64,000 nucleotides of DNA from Gnetum montanum (taxonomy: Eukaryota > Streptophyta > Gnetopsida > Gnetales > Gnetaceae), in assembly GCA_015680685.1 (NCBI GenBank), contig MNCI01026902.1:193841-257840 (forward strand). Reading direction: 5' to 3'. Every line of letters begins with the position of its first letter. The stretch's first letter is position 1. Made by a program: the position numbers and the translations under genes. Shown here piece after piece: positions 11,785-23,577 of this stretch. Under the pieces are notes generated by a model. It was not told the origin of the DNA. It made no database searches and was given only the letters and a program-made list of their open reading frames with translations.

Positions 11785-12140
11785 TTGCTAGTAAATTGAT
11801 CATAGTACATAATAATTCATAAGACTAAATATTATAAGTCTTATGATCAGTTATGATCCTTTGTATTTTGTACAAAGTTATTAATAATCTAGTTCATAGG
11901 TTAGTACTAATTATAGACTATCGTAAATAGGGTAGAACTAGTACTAGTTCTAGCTATCCTTCATGTTAGTAGCTTGATCATAGTACATAGCAATTACTAT
12001 GACTTTGAGCATCATAAGTCTTAGGATTGCTCATGATCCTTTGTGATTTATATAAGTAATTAATAATTTAGCTCATATATCAATACTAATTATGTAATAA
12101 CATAAATATAGTACAATTAGTACTTTTTGTAGCTCTTCTT
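11785..12140. repeat. 178-bp tandem duplication, two diverged copies
   Basis: ttgatcatagtacata occurs at 11796 and 11974, and similarity continues through the copies (ttatgatc..ctttgt, gtactaattat, gtagaactagta/gtacaattagta). Copy 1 also contains a 9-bp inverted repeat, cataagact/agtcttatg, near 11818-11845 that is partly lost in copy 2. Confidence 0.7.
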
Positions 12141-13129
12141 AATCTTTGTAATTCCTTTTTATTCTTTTTGTAATGCTAGGCTAAGTTCATGACCTCTTCT
12201 TATCTTTTGATGATATTACCCCTTCCTCTAATAATGCTATAACTTTTTCAGTATTTTGGAAACTGGAAACTAGAAATTTTTATTACATCTAGAAAATCAA
12301 AAAGGCTATTCTCGAATCTTCCAACATTGTGTTGATTTTACCATGCACTTTGGACATTCATATTCAACTCAATTTTCATTTTCACAATGTGTATTACAAA
12401 AAAGGCAAAGAAATGAGTTCCACAAGTCAAAATTCAAGGTAATAGAAGGCTATATTTACATATGGAAGTATAGTTAAATCAAGTAAAAATTTAAAGAAAA
12501 AGACAAAAGTCAAAGTTCAAGTGAATACAAAATAGCATTCTTGTAAAATTAGGACCAATGCCATATAAATTATATTTGAATTCTTATGCCATATAGGAAA
12601 AGATAGAAAATTCCTTTTATTTTGCTTTTGCAAAAATATTAATGGATGAATCTAGTTAAACAATGACCCTAATCTCTTATGACCATTTAATTTCTAGCCC
12701 ATTTTCCATAAAAATAGGTTTGTCAAATCATATATCATTATGGCCTCATCATTTTTCTATAAATATGTGGGAAAAATATGATTATAAGTGATGCTATAAT
12801 AATAATATTATATATGTTATGAGATTCTTTTAATTCATCAATTTTATCAACATTTCATCAATTACCATTACTTTACCAATTTTTATTCAACAACACTTCA
12901 TTCATCATTGTTATTTAGCCTTCAATAATCATCAATATTCACCAATATTCTCATTAAAAATTTCTTAATTCATCCCATCTTCAAATCATCACCATTAATA
13001 ATATTATCTCAATATTTCAATAAAATTCATTACAGTTCAGTTTTCATATTTTGTCTAGAAGATTAAAGGTCATTAAGTGGGACCATATGATTTTTCCTTA
13101 AAAATAAAATCAATTGAACTAATTCTTCA
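12141..13129. other. AT-rich intergenic, nothing recognised
   Basis: Very AT-rich, with a run of attcatca-type near repeats at 12830-13000. No gene or element ends recognised. Confidence 0.45.
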
Positions 13130-13277
13130 AAGCATGAACTAGGAAGATAGCAACCTATAATCTATTAATTCTACTACTAGACGTATAGACTATTCCTTTT
13201 ATAGATTATGATTGATTCTACTATGTATGCTAGTAGATTCGTATGGTTAGACATTAGGATCACTCACTACTTATCAC
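13130..13277 (+). repeat. strongly decayed LTR 3' end
   Basis: Reads like the end of the element-3-type LTR after heavy C-to-T change: ctaggaagatag, a decayed middle, then gattcgtatggttagacatt and cactacttatca in the expected order and spacing. Confidence 0.45.
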
Positions 13278-13304
13278 CAATAAAATTGAACTCATAACTT
13301 AGAG

Positions 13305-13475
13305 TTTCTAAGGAGGTTGTTGAAACTCAAAAGAATAACTATAAGTACATTCCAATATATATAGATAACATGATACTTTAGAATAATTATATAGGAATAT
13401 AATGATGCATCAAGCATGACTCGAACTAATAACCTTCTACTAATAAACCAATGAGTTAATTGCTTTAGTCACTTA
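13305..13475 (-). repeat. tRNA-derived SINE, minus strand
   Basis: On the minus strand: A-box-like gcaattaactcattgg, B box gttcgagtc (about 13417-13428), AT-rich body, and a tail ending gagtttcaacaacctcc. This is the best copy of the family also seen at 2528-2698. Confidence 0.65.
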
Positions 13476-13562
13476 TGATTGGCCAACTTAGAGTTTCTAG
13501 ATCAATAGTCTTGCCACTAGGCTAGTATCTCACTGTAGAATATATTTAACTTACACTATAGT

Positions 13563-13725
13563 GTTAGTGCTCAATTGGTTAGCTCATTATCTTGTTAGGT
13601 AATAGGTTATTGATTCAAGTTACACTTTAGGCATTATTATAGTCATCTATAGTTCTTCTAATGTATAATGTTGGCTAAATGTTTTAGGATGTATCTATTC
13701 TCAAATTATTTTCAGTTTCAACACC
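13563..13725 (+). repeat. tRNA-derived SINE, plus strand
   Basis: A-box-like tcaattggttagctcatt, B-box-like gattcaagt (about 13611-13620), body with ttttaggatgtatctattct and tail cagtttcaacacctt. Related to the minus-strand SINE just upstream. Confidence 0.6.
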
Positions 13726-13767
13726 TTCCATCCTTATGACCTACACTATAGTGTATATATTTTGGTA

Positions 13768-13852
13768 GGTAATGCTAAGTTATAAAGTTCTAATTAGACC
13801 ATATATCTTGGGGTGTATCTATATTAAAATTATTTTAGTATTCCAACACCTC
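13768..13852 (+). repeat. SINE tail fragment
   Basis: aatgctaagttataaagttc, then taattagaccatatatcttg and a tail ending attccaacacctcc, matching the 3' part of the SINE at 57020-57160. The tRNA-like head is missing. Confidence 0.5.
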
Positions 13853-14148
13853 CAAATCATGATGCCTTTATATTAATAACATGGGCTAAACTATTAATTT
13901 AGGCAAAGGATTTAACAATAATAATTTTTTATGATTAGTTGTCTATTTAACATCATAGTCCCTAAATGTATATTTTTACCATATCTCCAAGTAACATGTG
14001 TGTTGACATAACTTCCTTAGAATCAAACATGAGGCTTGTCCAACCACAAGCCACATGTTTCAACTATATATAGTACAACATTCAAACAATTATTATACTT
14101 TTATATGTGATTTGATTTCCAATAGTTCATTAGCTAGTGATGCATGCC

Positions 14149-15107
14149 TGATGAGTGGTGAGGTACCCCTACACTCAACCATACGAAACGAGTGTAGCAC
14201 GCACGATCTGGTCAAACTCCGCTGACTAAGTGCCTACACACCCCATGGAACACTTGGGGTTAATCATTCGTTGTCTTCCTAGACTTACTTGTGGTTGTCA
14301 TGGTGTATGGTTAAGTAAGTCCGAGGTATATGATTTTTATATCTTTTTATGTTTTATGTCTTCTATGCTAAAGGGTGAAGGGTTGAGAAACTAAGTACTA
14401 ACTCTAACTAATGAACTAAGTCTAAATTACCTAGCATCAACATCCATTCCCACTTATTGTACACACCCTAAACCAATGCAACTGTGGCTACCAAATGCTA
14501 ATCGTTGCTGGGATCACCGCACGTAATGCACGTGCTTGAAGTGGTCATATTGAGGCACTTAACTAGGAGGAAAGGATTGAGAGAGTCTATCTAGCCTAAG
14601 TGCGATGAGCAGCTGATTCCTTGACTAACCGTACACATCTGGGACTACCACTAGGATTACCAAGCGTAGATCTTGAATATGCCACTAGGTTACCAAGTAG
14701 TCACACAAGATGCTCATAATCAAGTCATACTCATACCGCATGCAATGAGCAGCTGATTCCTTGACTATCCGTACACATCCTTAGATGCTCGTAATCAAGT
14801 CGTACTCATTCCATATTCTAGGAGTTTAAGGGTGAGAGAAAAAACAATAAATAAAATCTTATTCCATGCACTGCAAGGTTTATCCAAGAAGCTCGTCTTT
14901 ATTGCCGCACACAACTTGTGTTCAGGTACAATGTTGCTCGAATAAAGATCCGTTCACTTTTAGGACTCCTACTGTGGGCACATGGAAAATATTCTATCTC
15001 TGGAGTGATCAAACTGCCAGAGTTTTCCTACTTCTAACTTAGGATGGAGAACAAGGGAGAGCTGCCTCTTATTTATAGATATGGCGGCGAACCGCGATAT
15101 TGCGTAT
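14149..15107 (-). repeat. 5'-truncated LTR, minus strand, same subfamily as element 1
   Basis: The reverse complement matches LTR 2701-3728 along most of its length, including the internal duplication (two gtatgagtacgacttgat-type motifs). It ends CTCATCA at its 3' end (14149). The first ~90 bp of the LTR, with the upstream palindrome, are lost at 15107. The five bases outside the 3' end are GGCAT in LTR orientation, identical to the five before element 1 (2696-2700). Identity over the last 110 bp is roughly 90%. Confidence 0.85.
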
Positions 15108-16249
15108 TCAAATATTTTATTTGGGGATTGCAATTGCTAAGATGTTTCTTATTTTTATATGGGAATTGTTTTTTAATTGTTGGATTATCCATTATGTGCA
15201 AAAGTTCCTTATCTCTAATACTTTTACATAGCTTTTTTGTATCACAATGAAGCACTTCCTCCTCAAATCTATATATATGTGCACACTCAACATAGATCAT
15301 TTTTGTTATTTTTTAAAAATGAACATAGAGTTAATAATGTTTGGCCCTTTTGAGTATTCTATCATTAGCCATCAAAATACATAATCAAGTAAATCATTTA
15401 CATAATACACTCGCACTTCTATTAAGATGTGATTAAAATTATGCCCAACAAATTTATTACCAAAGTTATTTCATTACAAATTATTTTTAAAAAGCATAAA
15501 AGTTCCCAAGTTTTAGTCATGACAAAGCATATGGTTAAAGAGTTTCTCAAATTAAAGAAAAAAATGGTTGGTAAAAGCCTAATATAGTCATTATATTATG
15601 GAATCATAAACTCCATTACATATTGTAATTTTATTTGTACTCTTTATTCCCTAATGAAAAATCAAGTTGATGAGTTTGAACGGTATGCCACATTAGAAAT
15701 CCAAAATTTCTCAAATCATGGAAAATTTGGAGTACAATAGTAGCTTTGTGCTAATCCATCCCATACCCATCCCAAAACCACGTATACTTTTCATGGTCAA
15801 GCTTTTTCTGTCACCTTTTCAGGGAAAATGCGTTGGGTTGACCCTTTTCATAGGGAATGTAGAAATCATATTTCTGTCCGACATGGCATGGCATTAAAGG
15901 TGAACAGCAAACAACGCATGCTTTTCTTGTACCGTAGCATGTATTAAGAATTTATGGAATTTAGATCTTCAAATGGAAATGGCAATTACCCATATACTTT
16001 CCATGATCAACTTTCTTACTTTCCATGATCAAGTTTCTTCTTCCTCAATTTTGTGTAAAAAATTCAGGGAAAACGCGTTGTGCCGATGAATTTAGGTTCC
16101 AAGAAAAGTCTAATTTTAACATCTATTTAGAAATAAGAATTTGACAGACATTAATGGTCTTGTTACAATGACATCAAATTAAAGGTAACTGAGCAAAAAA
16201 AAAAACTTAGCTTAACACAAAGCAATGATGATCCAAGCAGCAAAACGGA
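15108..16249. other. AT-rich intergenic with a weak internal repeat
   Basis: Two stretches about 270 bp apart share tttccatgatcaagtttctt-like and cagggaaaaygcgttg motifs (about 15790-15840 and 16015-16080). No gene recognised. Confidence 0.4.
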
Positions 16250-17050
16250 TAGCCCAGGTGCCTGCTTGTTTGCCCGTGCTTCAGGGAGCACGCCCCTATT
16301 GATACTGTATGCTGAAATGCCACTACAATGGGCAAAGAAGAAAAAAGAAAAATACAAAAATACACAAAGTAGAAAATCGGCGTACATATTGGATGCAATG
16401 CCAAACACCGTCGGCCACTATTTGCTGTGGTCAGAGACTAAAAGAAACAGGCTGTCCCTTGTGCGTCAACCTCTGTCTGTGGTCACCCGTGCTACAACTG
16501 CAGCCGTCACTGTGATGCACCGTCCAGAGAGACTATCTGGGGCCACCGTAGGTTGTCTGTTTATGGGTAGAAAGAAAGACTTCTGCCGGATCCACTGTTA
16601 GCAGGCACTAGGCATCTGCTGTTGCCTAGACGCCTCCCACGTCTAGGAAGAGGCTTTGTGCCTCATTCCCCATCTGAGTGTTATGAAAGGATACGAAAAA
16701 GGAGAGATCGGTGTCTGAAAACACCATCCCTCATGGTGTCTGCATCACTGTTGACGTGCCACCTATGGCCGTCTACGCATGCAGGTGGAGGTTGTGTGGT
16801 TCTCTACCTTCGCTATCGGTGTCTGTGGTGCCAATTGTTCGAGTACGTCGCGCTGAGAGAAAGGCTGTCGGAATGCACTGCTGGAGCAAGTGAAGGCCTT
16901 GATCGGTGTCCCACCTTGCTGGCTGCAGCCTGTTCTGTTGGGCCTTGGTTTATACTATGCGTTTCACGTGCCTACCATTAGCGTTGCCTGCCAGCAGAAG
17001 AGAGACTAGTCGCTGCAGGCTCTGGCAATGAAATATAACCTTTTGAACGA
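16250..17050. other. GC-rich island, no gene recognised
   Basis: Clearly richer in G+C than the flanks. A 119-codon plus frame (16622-16981) and a 111-codon plus frame (16266-16601) are open, but neither shows a known motif nor a plausible join. A perfect 8-bp stem, cctagacg / cgtctagg with a 7-base loop, lies at 16625-16647. It could be an unrecognised gene, an RNA, or part of a mobile element. Confidence 0.4.
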
Positions 17051-18521
17051 GGAAGCAACCTTTCTAAATGTATTACGCAAACTTTCTAAATGTATTTCTG
17101 TTTTGCAACAGACATAACCTTTCATAACACGACGTAACCTTTCATAACACGTTAGCGTTATGCACAAAGTTGGCGTTACCGAAATGGCCTGTCGGGAAAG
17201 TCAATGTTAGTTAGCATTATGGACAAAATTAGCGTTACCGAATTATGACTGGTAATGGCCTCTTAGCCAAAAGAAGATATCATTCCTAGGAACTGATAAA
17301 ACCAATTCCTACATAACACACTCTAAGAAAACTATCTTGAAATTTTGAGTCTTGGATATGGCCAATGTTCAAAAGAAAGGTTGGACCATTTAGGATCAAA
17401 GATGGAAGAAACTAGGTATAGCTAATCCATATGCCAAAAGCTAAAGGTAAAGGATTCATGAAGACAAGTATGTAAGGAGCTTAACTATGGATTGTTGAAG
17501 CAGCTTGACATTATTTAATTTATGCACAATCAAGCAAGGAAATTTCCTAGCCACTTCATAACTGTGCTAGAAAATCCATAATGGCAAAAGACTCTAGGAT
17601 AATGTAAAACTTGTAATATTGATAGAGGAAGGAGTAACACCTTTAAAAGAAAAGGAAAGTCATGAACTCAACTTGGAACTATAGAATGCCCAAATATGAT
17701 AATAAAGAAATTACCAAGTTATACTCTATTTACAATAGCATATAATTGGAACTGATATATAAACCATAGTATCAATACCTTTGTATAAGATATAGAGGAT
17801 TATAAGTAATCATAAGAATTAAGATACTTAAAGTTGTAGGAATTATTATGTACTATGAGAAATTTACCAATAGAGTTTTATGATGACTCTTTTAACACAA
17901 AATTATTGATCTTGGTATCTGAGAGTTGTCCACATAGGCATAAATTAAAACTCTAATAGATATGAGGATCTCACAAAAGGAAAATTTTATTTTATAATTA
18001 TTTTATGACAATTTTAATTTTATTTTATCTTAATGTTACAACGAATATAATAGTTTGTGCTATTCATAGAAGTTCATCTTCCTACACTATTTCACTGAAC
18101 AAAGATCTTGGTTGTGCTTTATGCAAAAATGTAATTTTTTCTTTGAAAGAGTGCAATAATATTTTTCATATCCTAGGGTTATAACAAACCTCTAATTTAC
18201 AACAGATATTGTGACTTGTTATTACTATTTATGACATGTATTTACAAGTTATAATGAACATAGTGACTTGATTTCGAGTCGTGATGATTGCAAGCAAAAG
18301 CATTGATATACAATTAGATATTTTGAGCTAAGTTGAAAAATTTTAAAAATTAATATGATAAGATTCAAAGCTTTTTGTCTATGAGAAGTATAATTTAAGT
18401 TAGTAAACATGACATTTAGTAGTAATATGATCAATTAACTTGAGGAAATGTATAATTGTATCATGAATGCTAAAGATTGTTCACTAGTAAAGCTCTAAGT
18501 TTGTGAATGATAAAATGTAAA
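17051..18521. other. intergenic with short repeats at its left end
   Basis: At 17100-17245 the motif gtaacctttcataacac occurs twice and a ~33-bp unit beginning gttagcgttatg and ending gcgttaccgaa occurs twice. The rest is AT-rich with no gene seen. Confidence 0.45.
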
Positions 18522-18526
18522 TATAG

Positions 18527-19353
18527 TGATGAGTGGCGAGGTACCCCTACGCCCAACCATATGAATCACTAAGGCGTTATGTGTAATTTGGTCAAATTTC
18601 GTGGACCTATAGTTATCTAATGCACTAGCTCTTCTAGGAAGTGAAGTGACGTTGAAAATATTTGTTATCTTCCCAACTACACTCGTGAGGTTCAAGGGTA
18701 TGGTTTAAGTGTAATTGACGTGTATGATTTTTTATCATTTTATGTTTTATAGATGTGACTGCCTACAACAAGAATGAAGAGTAGAGTAATTTAAAATCTA
18801 CTTCATTTATTGCCTATCTAGCCTAACACAAGTAACTGCCCCACTTTCCTAGACACATCCTGAACACATATAATGCTGCTAGGCTACCAAACGTTAAGCA
18901 TTGCTGGGTTACCAAGTACTATATGAATGCTTGAAGTGGTCGTGCTCGTGTTCATTAACAACTAGAAATAAATTGCTCAATTCAAATGCATTAAAGTAAA
19001 CATCAATAAAGTAAAATGCATAAAGAAAATATTAATCTATTCTCAGTGCTGCAAGGATTGTCAAAAGAGTTCATTTTATTCCCATCACATTGTTGTGCTT
19101 AGGTACATCAGTGCTTGAACAAAGAACCGTACACACTTAGACTCCTTTTGCGGGCACTCAAAAAATATTCTAACTCTGAGGAAAAGAAATGACAAGAGCT
19201 TCGTTACTCTGACTAAGAATGACCAAAAATTGATTGTGAAAATTAGAGCCTAGGCACGATATTTATAGGCTTTGGGTATACACCTTGACATCACGTATGT
19301 GACGTTGTAGCCAGGCCCCAACATTGCGGCTAATGTCAAAAACGTATTCCTCA
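18527..19353 (-). repeat. solo LTR, minus strand, with target duplication TATAG
   Basis: The plus strand starts tgatgagtggcgaggtaccc, the reverse complement of this superfamily's LTR end, and runs 827 bp with the cognate order of motifs. The distal end is worn (ctca instead of ctcatca). tatag lies at both 18522-18526 and 19354-19358. A diverged palindrome, gacatcacgtatgtgacgtt, sits where the GATATC palindromes lie in the others. No internal region flanks it, so it is a solo LTR from recombination. Confidence 0.85.
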
Positions 19354-19358
19354 TATAG

Positions 19359-20058
19359 TATCAACATTTTTATGATATAATGGAATTCTAATTATGCTAG
19401 AGATATTAAAGAGATGTGGCAAAGAATCTTGCAAGAAGAATGATGAACTACTAGTAGTAGAAAAATCGAGTAATGGTGCTTGATGCAAAGTACACCATAT
19501 TTGTTGCTTGGTTTATCTAAGTTAACAAGATGTTTTCATAGCTACCATATCCATGGGAATTCCCAATGACAACAAAACTAGCCAACCTTGCTTGGACTAT
19601 GAGGGATTCATGAATTGATAAAACAAAGTATCAAGTTATGCTTGACTAATTCAACATGAAGGGAAATAAGTTAATAAAAGAGCCACCAAGAGAAAAACAA
19701 CTACTACCTAAAACAACTTGAAGATTCACTGCTACAATATTTTAAAGATATTTGTCAATTTTTAATGTCTATTAATTTCTATATTGTACATCACTCAAAT
19801 AAATTTTTGTAATGTGACGCTTAATCTTTTGGAATGTTAGTCAATGTTAATTAGTGTCACTTCCATAATTTCGTAATAAAATCTATTCTATTTTGTATGA
19901 CTTAAGGAAATGTTCTTGCTTAGTCATGGGGGTATGATGAATATTAAAAAATACTTTGGGCATTATCTATGATGTTATATTTGCAACTTCTCACAGTATT
20001 AATAAATGCCTATAAATATGATTCACCTATTATATTTATAGTAATATTTAGTCACATA
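19359..20058. other. decayed intergenic with an element 3'-end scar
   Basis: At 19922-19941, agtcatgggggtatgatgaa reads as the polypurine tract plus the first LTR bases of this superfamily, as at 39015-39031 in element 2, but the LTR does not continue. Otherwise unrecognised. Confidence 0.45.
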
Positions 20059-21750
20059 GTGTTGGTGACCGTTTGGGATGCAACCGCCAACGAGTGTCCT
20101 CGAACAGGATTTAGGTGCTTGCTGGTCTCTGGCAACACCAAGGCCCAGATACCTCAAAATAAACTCAGTAGTTAATGTGAGTATGTGTGTGTTGTTGCGG
20201 TGTGCGGTTGTGTGAAATGTAATGATTGCGTTGTGTGTAAACTACAAATGACTTACTTTAAAGAGATTTAGCCAACTTTGCCAAGTACTGTGAGTTGTTG
20301 AAACTTTCCTATTTTGTTCAACTGCCTAGTCTACGCGGTCCTTATAATACCTACTTGTAACAAATAAAATTTTGCAAAATCATTTGAGCACAATTCCGCA
20401 ATCTACTCGTAATTTTCCCCAGAGAAAGAGATAGTTCCACAAGAAAACTAGAAATAGAGCAAGATTCGATGGAAATAAGCAGAAAAGAAAAGAAAGCAGA
20501 TTTGTGTAGACCTCAAATATTTAAACAAGGTAAAATGACACGAGTAAACACTTCGCAATAAAGCTATCCCAAATTCAATATCTACGAATTGTTCAAACTT
20601 CCAAGGCTCAAACAAGCAATATCTTCAAGACAATCCTATTATGCTACCAAAAATTGCTGCGTAAACTACCACGTACGAGACTCCATTTTGACTAGATAAT
20701 AGATGTCAACGATTGCATTCAAACAGAACCTTTAAAAGACTTGACAATTTCTGATTGAAATACCACGGGAATTCACTTTAAAGATAAAAAGAAGCTATTC
20801 TGGTCCCATCAAAATACCAAAGATTTTCTGAACCCTCTCGACTACTGAATTGTTCAACGGCGTGACTACAAACAGAGGCTCTCTTACAACAATCCCAATA
20901 GCAGTTCCCACACGTTGCACAATAACGAAATTTACTACTAAAATGCTCTTAAGGCTTTTAAACACAAGCGCTTCTATGGCAAAATTTTAATAGAAATTTC
21001 TATCGGGCAACAAGAACAATAAGAGCAATCTAAAAATCCCAAAATTACTTGCCAAGGATGATACTATCTAAACCACTAGCTAAACAATTTAAACAAAACA
21101 AAAAATGAAATGCATAACTCACAGGACCATGACAAAGAGGCTGAAATCTTTATTCTAGCAAGCCATCTTGCAAGCAATCGTTCACACTTTCTTCTTTACA
21201 AAATGCTCTTCTCCCAAGACTCAAAGTGTCTCCAAGTAAGAGCCCAAGTGCTAACTAGTAGCCTTCAAAATGTGATGTATGAGACCCCAAGTGTGATGAT
21301 GATTTCAAGTGATGATCCTTTCTCCTTGACCCCTGAAGCCTTTTTATAGGGTTCAAAGGTAGGTAGGGAAGTTACATATTCAAAAATATCTCACCTAACT
21401 TCTCTCCCAAGTAACTTGGCCAACCAATTAGGAGATTACTTGCCCAACAAGTTAGGAGGTTACTTGCCCATTTAATTAGGAGGGAGTTATATAGTTAGGA
21501 AGTTATGCACAAAGTTAGGAGGAATTAATATTTGTAAATATTATAAATATTGCCTTTGTAAGTAGTTTATTAAAATAAATCTAAAATCCCTAATCTAATT
21601 TAATTTACTTTAAATTTCAAATACTAAGTGTCATTAATCTCTAAGATTTTACCATAAAAATATAATATAATATCCACCTTATTGGTGGTAGCGGTAGTTA
21701 ATTTATCCTTTCTGCATCCCAATAATTGAAATTAAAATTCGGAATGGCCG
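20059..21750 (-). other. possible LTR or promoter remnant, minus strand
   Basis: On the minus strand a TATA-like cctataaaaagg (about 21340) is followed about 190 bp later by aataaag (about 21150), the spacing of an LTR U3-R junction. About 80 bp upstream of the TATA, 21415-21485 contains three ~25-bp near-direct repeats around caattaggagattacttgcc. No terminal repeats, primer site or partner LTR could be set, so the identity is open. Confidence 0.3.
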
Positions 21751-22214
21751 AAATATGAGCCCGAAGGTGAAGGCACCGATCCTGCGACTGCCCGCAACTG
21801 ATTCAAAATATCTTCTTCGGCCAAAGATCGTTACCAGCAATTGCCATCACAGGAGAAGACTCAGCAACCGCGTTAGGAAACGTCGTCGTGTGTTCTGTAA
21901 GGATCTGCAACTATTGTAACCTCTGCCTCTCGAAAATGCCCTGCAGGTTTTGATGATTATATGATTTAATCCTTGCTTCGTAGATTTTCGTTGTCTTCTA
22001 TCTCTGATAACTGGTAAACTGTCTGGCTTTCAGAATTTTCGTCCAACATTTGGTGTAGATTCTTGCAACATTTTTGTCCACCAGGGTTTTAAAGGCATTT
22101 GTCGTTGCTATGGATGAAAACCCAGATTTGTTCGTCACGCAAGATAGGCGTCCATTCTTCTAAAATCCATAAGTGCCCCTGCTGGAATCGATAATATATC
22201 CGCTACGTTCTGCC
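21751..22214. other. moderately GC-richer intergenic, nothing recognised
   Basis: Contains short patches that look less decayed than the surroundings (21760-21920) but no convincing exon or splice sites. Confidence 0.35.
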
Positions 22215-22595
22215 CTAAACTGGCCTCAGTTCTATCTGGCTTTCTCCACGCGATTGTTGCCCGAAACCCCCTTTAACTCGGCTCAACAGTGAAAGAAGGG
22301 CCTCCCACGTGCTCCACGAACTCAGGTTCGGCATCTGGCGAGTCGGCAACATAAATCCGGCCGATGCGTGGGCGCAATCCTGAACGACGAGCCAAAGGAT
22401 TTGCCCCAAAACCACGGCATTCAGTTCTGTTTTTCTGATTTCGTTTTTTTTCTCCGGCAGCATTAACAATGGGCCTTTGGACATACGTGAATTTGGGTTT
22501 TTCTGCAATACAGAAACCTTTACATCCTTTGATAATTTTAAATCTACGGATTCAAAACCAGTTGGTAGTCCGTTACATCCTTCACTTGCTTCCAA
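22215..22595 (-). CDS. 126-codon open frame, unknown
   Basis: Starts MEASEGCNGLPTGFESVDLK and ends GESQIELRPV. It is rather hydrophilic, with one hydrophobic stretch (AVVLGQILWLVV). No signal peptide, known domain or repeat is recognised. It sits in a patch of slightly higher GC than the flanks, which could mean a decayed gene or element piece, or simply fewer chance stops. No support beyond openness. Confidence 0.2.
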   Translation of the reverse strand: MEASEGCNGLPTGFESVDLKLSKDVKVSVLQKNPNSRMSKGPLLMLPEKKNEIRKTELNAVVLGQILWLVVQDCAHASAGFMLPTRQMPNLSSWSTWEALLSLLSRVKGGFGQQSRGESQIELRPV

Positions 22596-23397
22596 CTCTT
22601 AGCTGATTTTTGATAATCCATTACCCACGGTGTTGTCTATTTTGCCAATATTAACAGGGAGTATGCTTTCTTGTGGTAAATAATTACCTCCTTTTTTTAT
22701 TTCAATCTTCACTCAAGAAAATAACTTGGCATTTTAATTTACTTTCCAAGAAGGCTTCAACATCAAGATTATTTACCAGGCTTGCTTCTCCAAGAATACC
22801 CATTAACTCACAATACTAAACTGCAAATTTACAACCAGGGATTGTGCTAATATTTTGAACAAAATATTCCAACTGCTCCATGTAATGGCCAAATGTGCCA
22901 ACACATAGTAGTCAAACTTTATCAATTTCTTTTTGTAGCTTAAAGAATAGTTAACAAGTACCTATAGTATGAAATTAAGTAAGTTATCTAAGATTTTATT
23001 CAAGTAAATTGTACCTAGACATAATTCATGAACAATAATAAGATCAATATTGATTTTTTTCCATTGTAGCATTCTAACTTAATATAGATTTACATTTATT
23101 ACATTTAATTTCATTTTTTATTTTGCTACTTTTCCTAGGATAATGCTTACATTCCCGTACATAATAAACATTAGTGAAACAAGTATGATCTAGCTTCAAG
23201 TGTTAACATGTATTGATTTGGTAATCCCAATGATTAATGAACATTTCTACAATATGAAAATAAGGTAGATATAGATACTTATTGCTTGTAGGCTAGACTA
23301 GAATTTATTTTTTTATTTTAATAATTAGTTAAATAAATAATTTATATGTTTTCACATAGCTTAGACATAGCCAATTCAACATCAATTATCATATGTC
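22596..23397. other. AT-rich intergenic, nothing recognised
   Basis: Dense stops in all frames, no repeat ends. Confidence 0.45.
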
Positions 23398-23577
23398 TCA
23401 CCTAGACTAAACCATACAAGTATAAGGCCCACTACTAGTTTAGATGAGTAGATAATAACCCATGATCATCTAATAAGACTAAATGCTATTGTTAGTGCAT
23501 CCACAAATTACAACATAATCTACCATGATACTTGTAGACCATATGGTTGGGCATTGGACATAGTAGCAACTCATCAC
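23398..23577 (+). repeat. strongly decayed LTR 3' end
   Basis: ctcacctagactaaaccata, ctactagtttagatgagtag and catatggttgggcattgg followed by aactcatca line up in order with the end of element 3's LTR (ctcactctggactaaaccat ... tatggttgagtgtagggg ... cactcatca). Most differences look like C-to-T or G-to-A. Confidence 0.5.
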
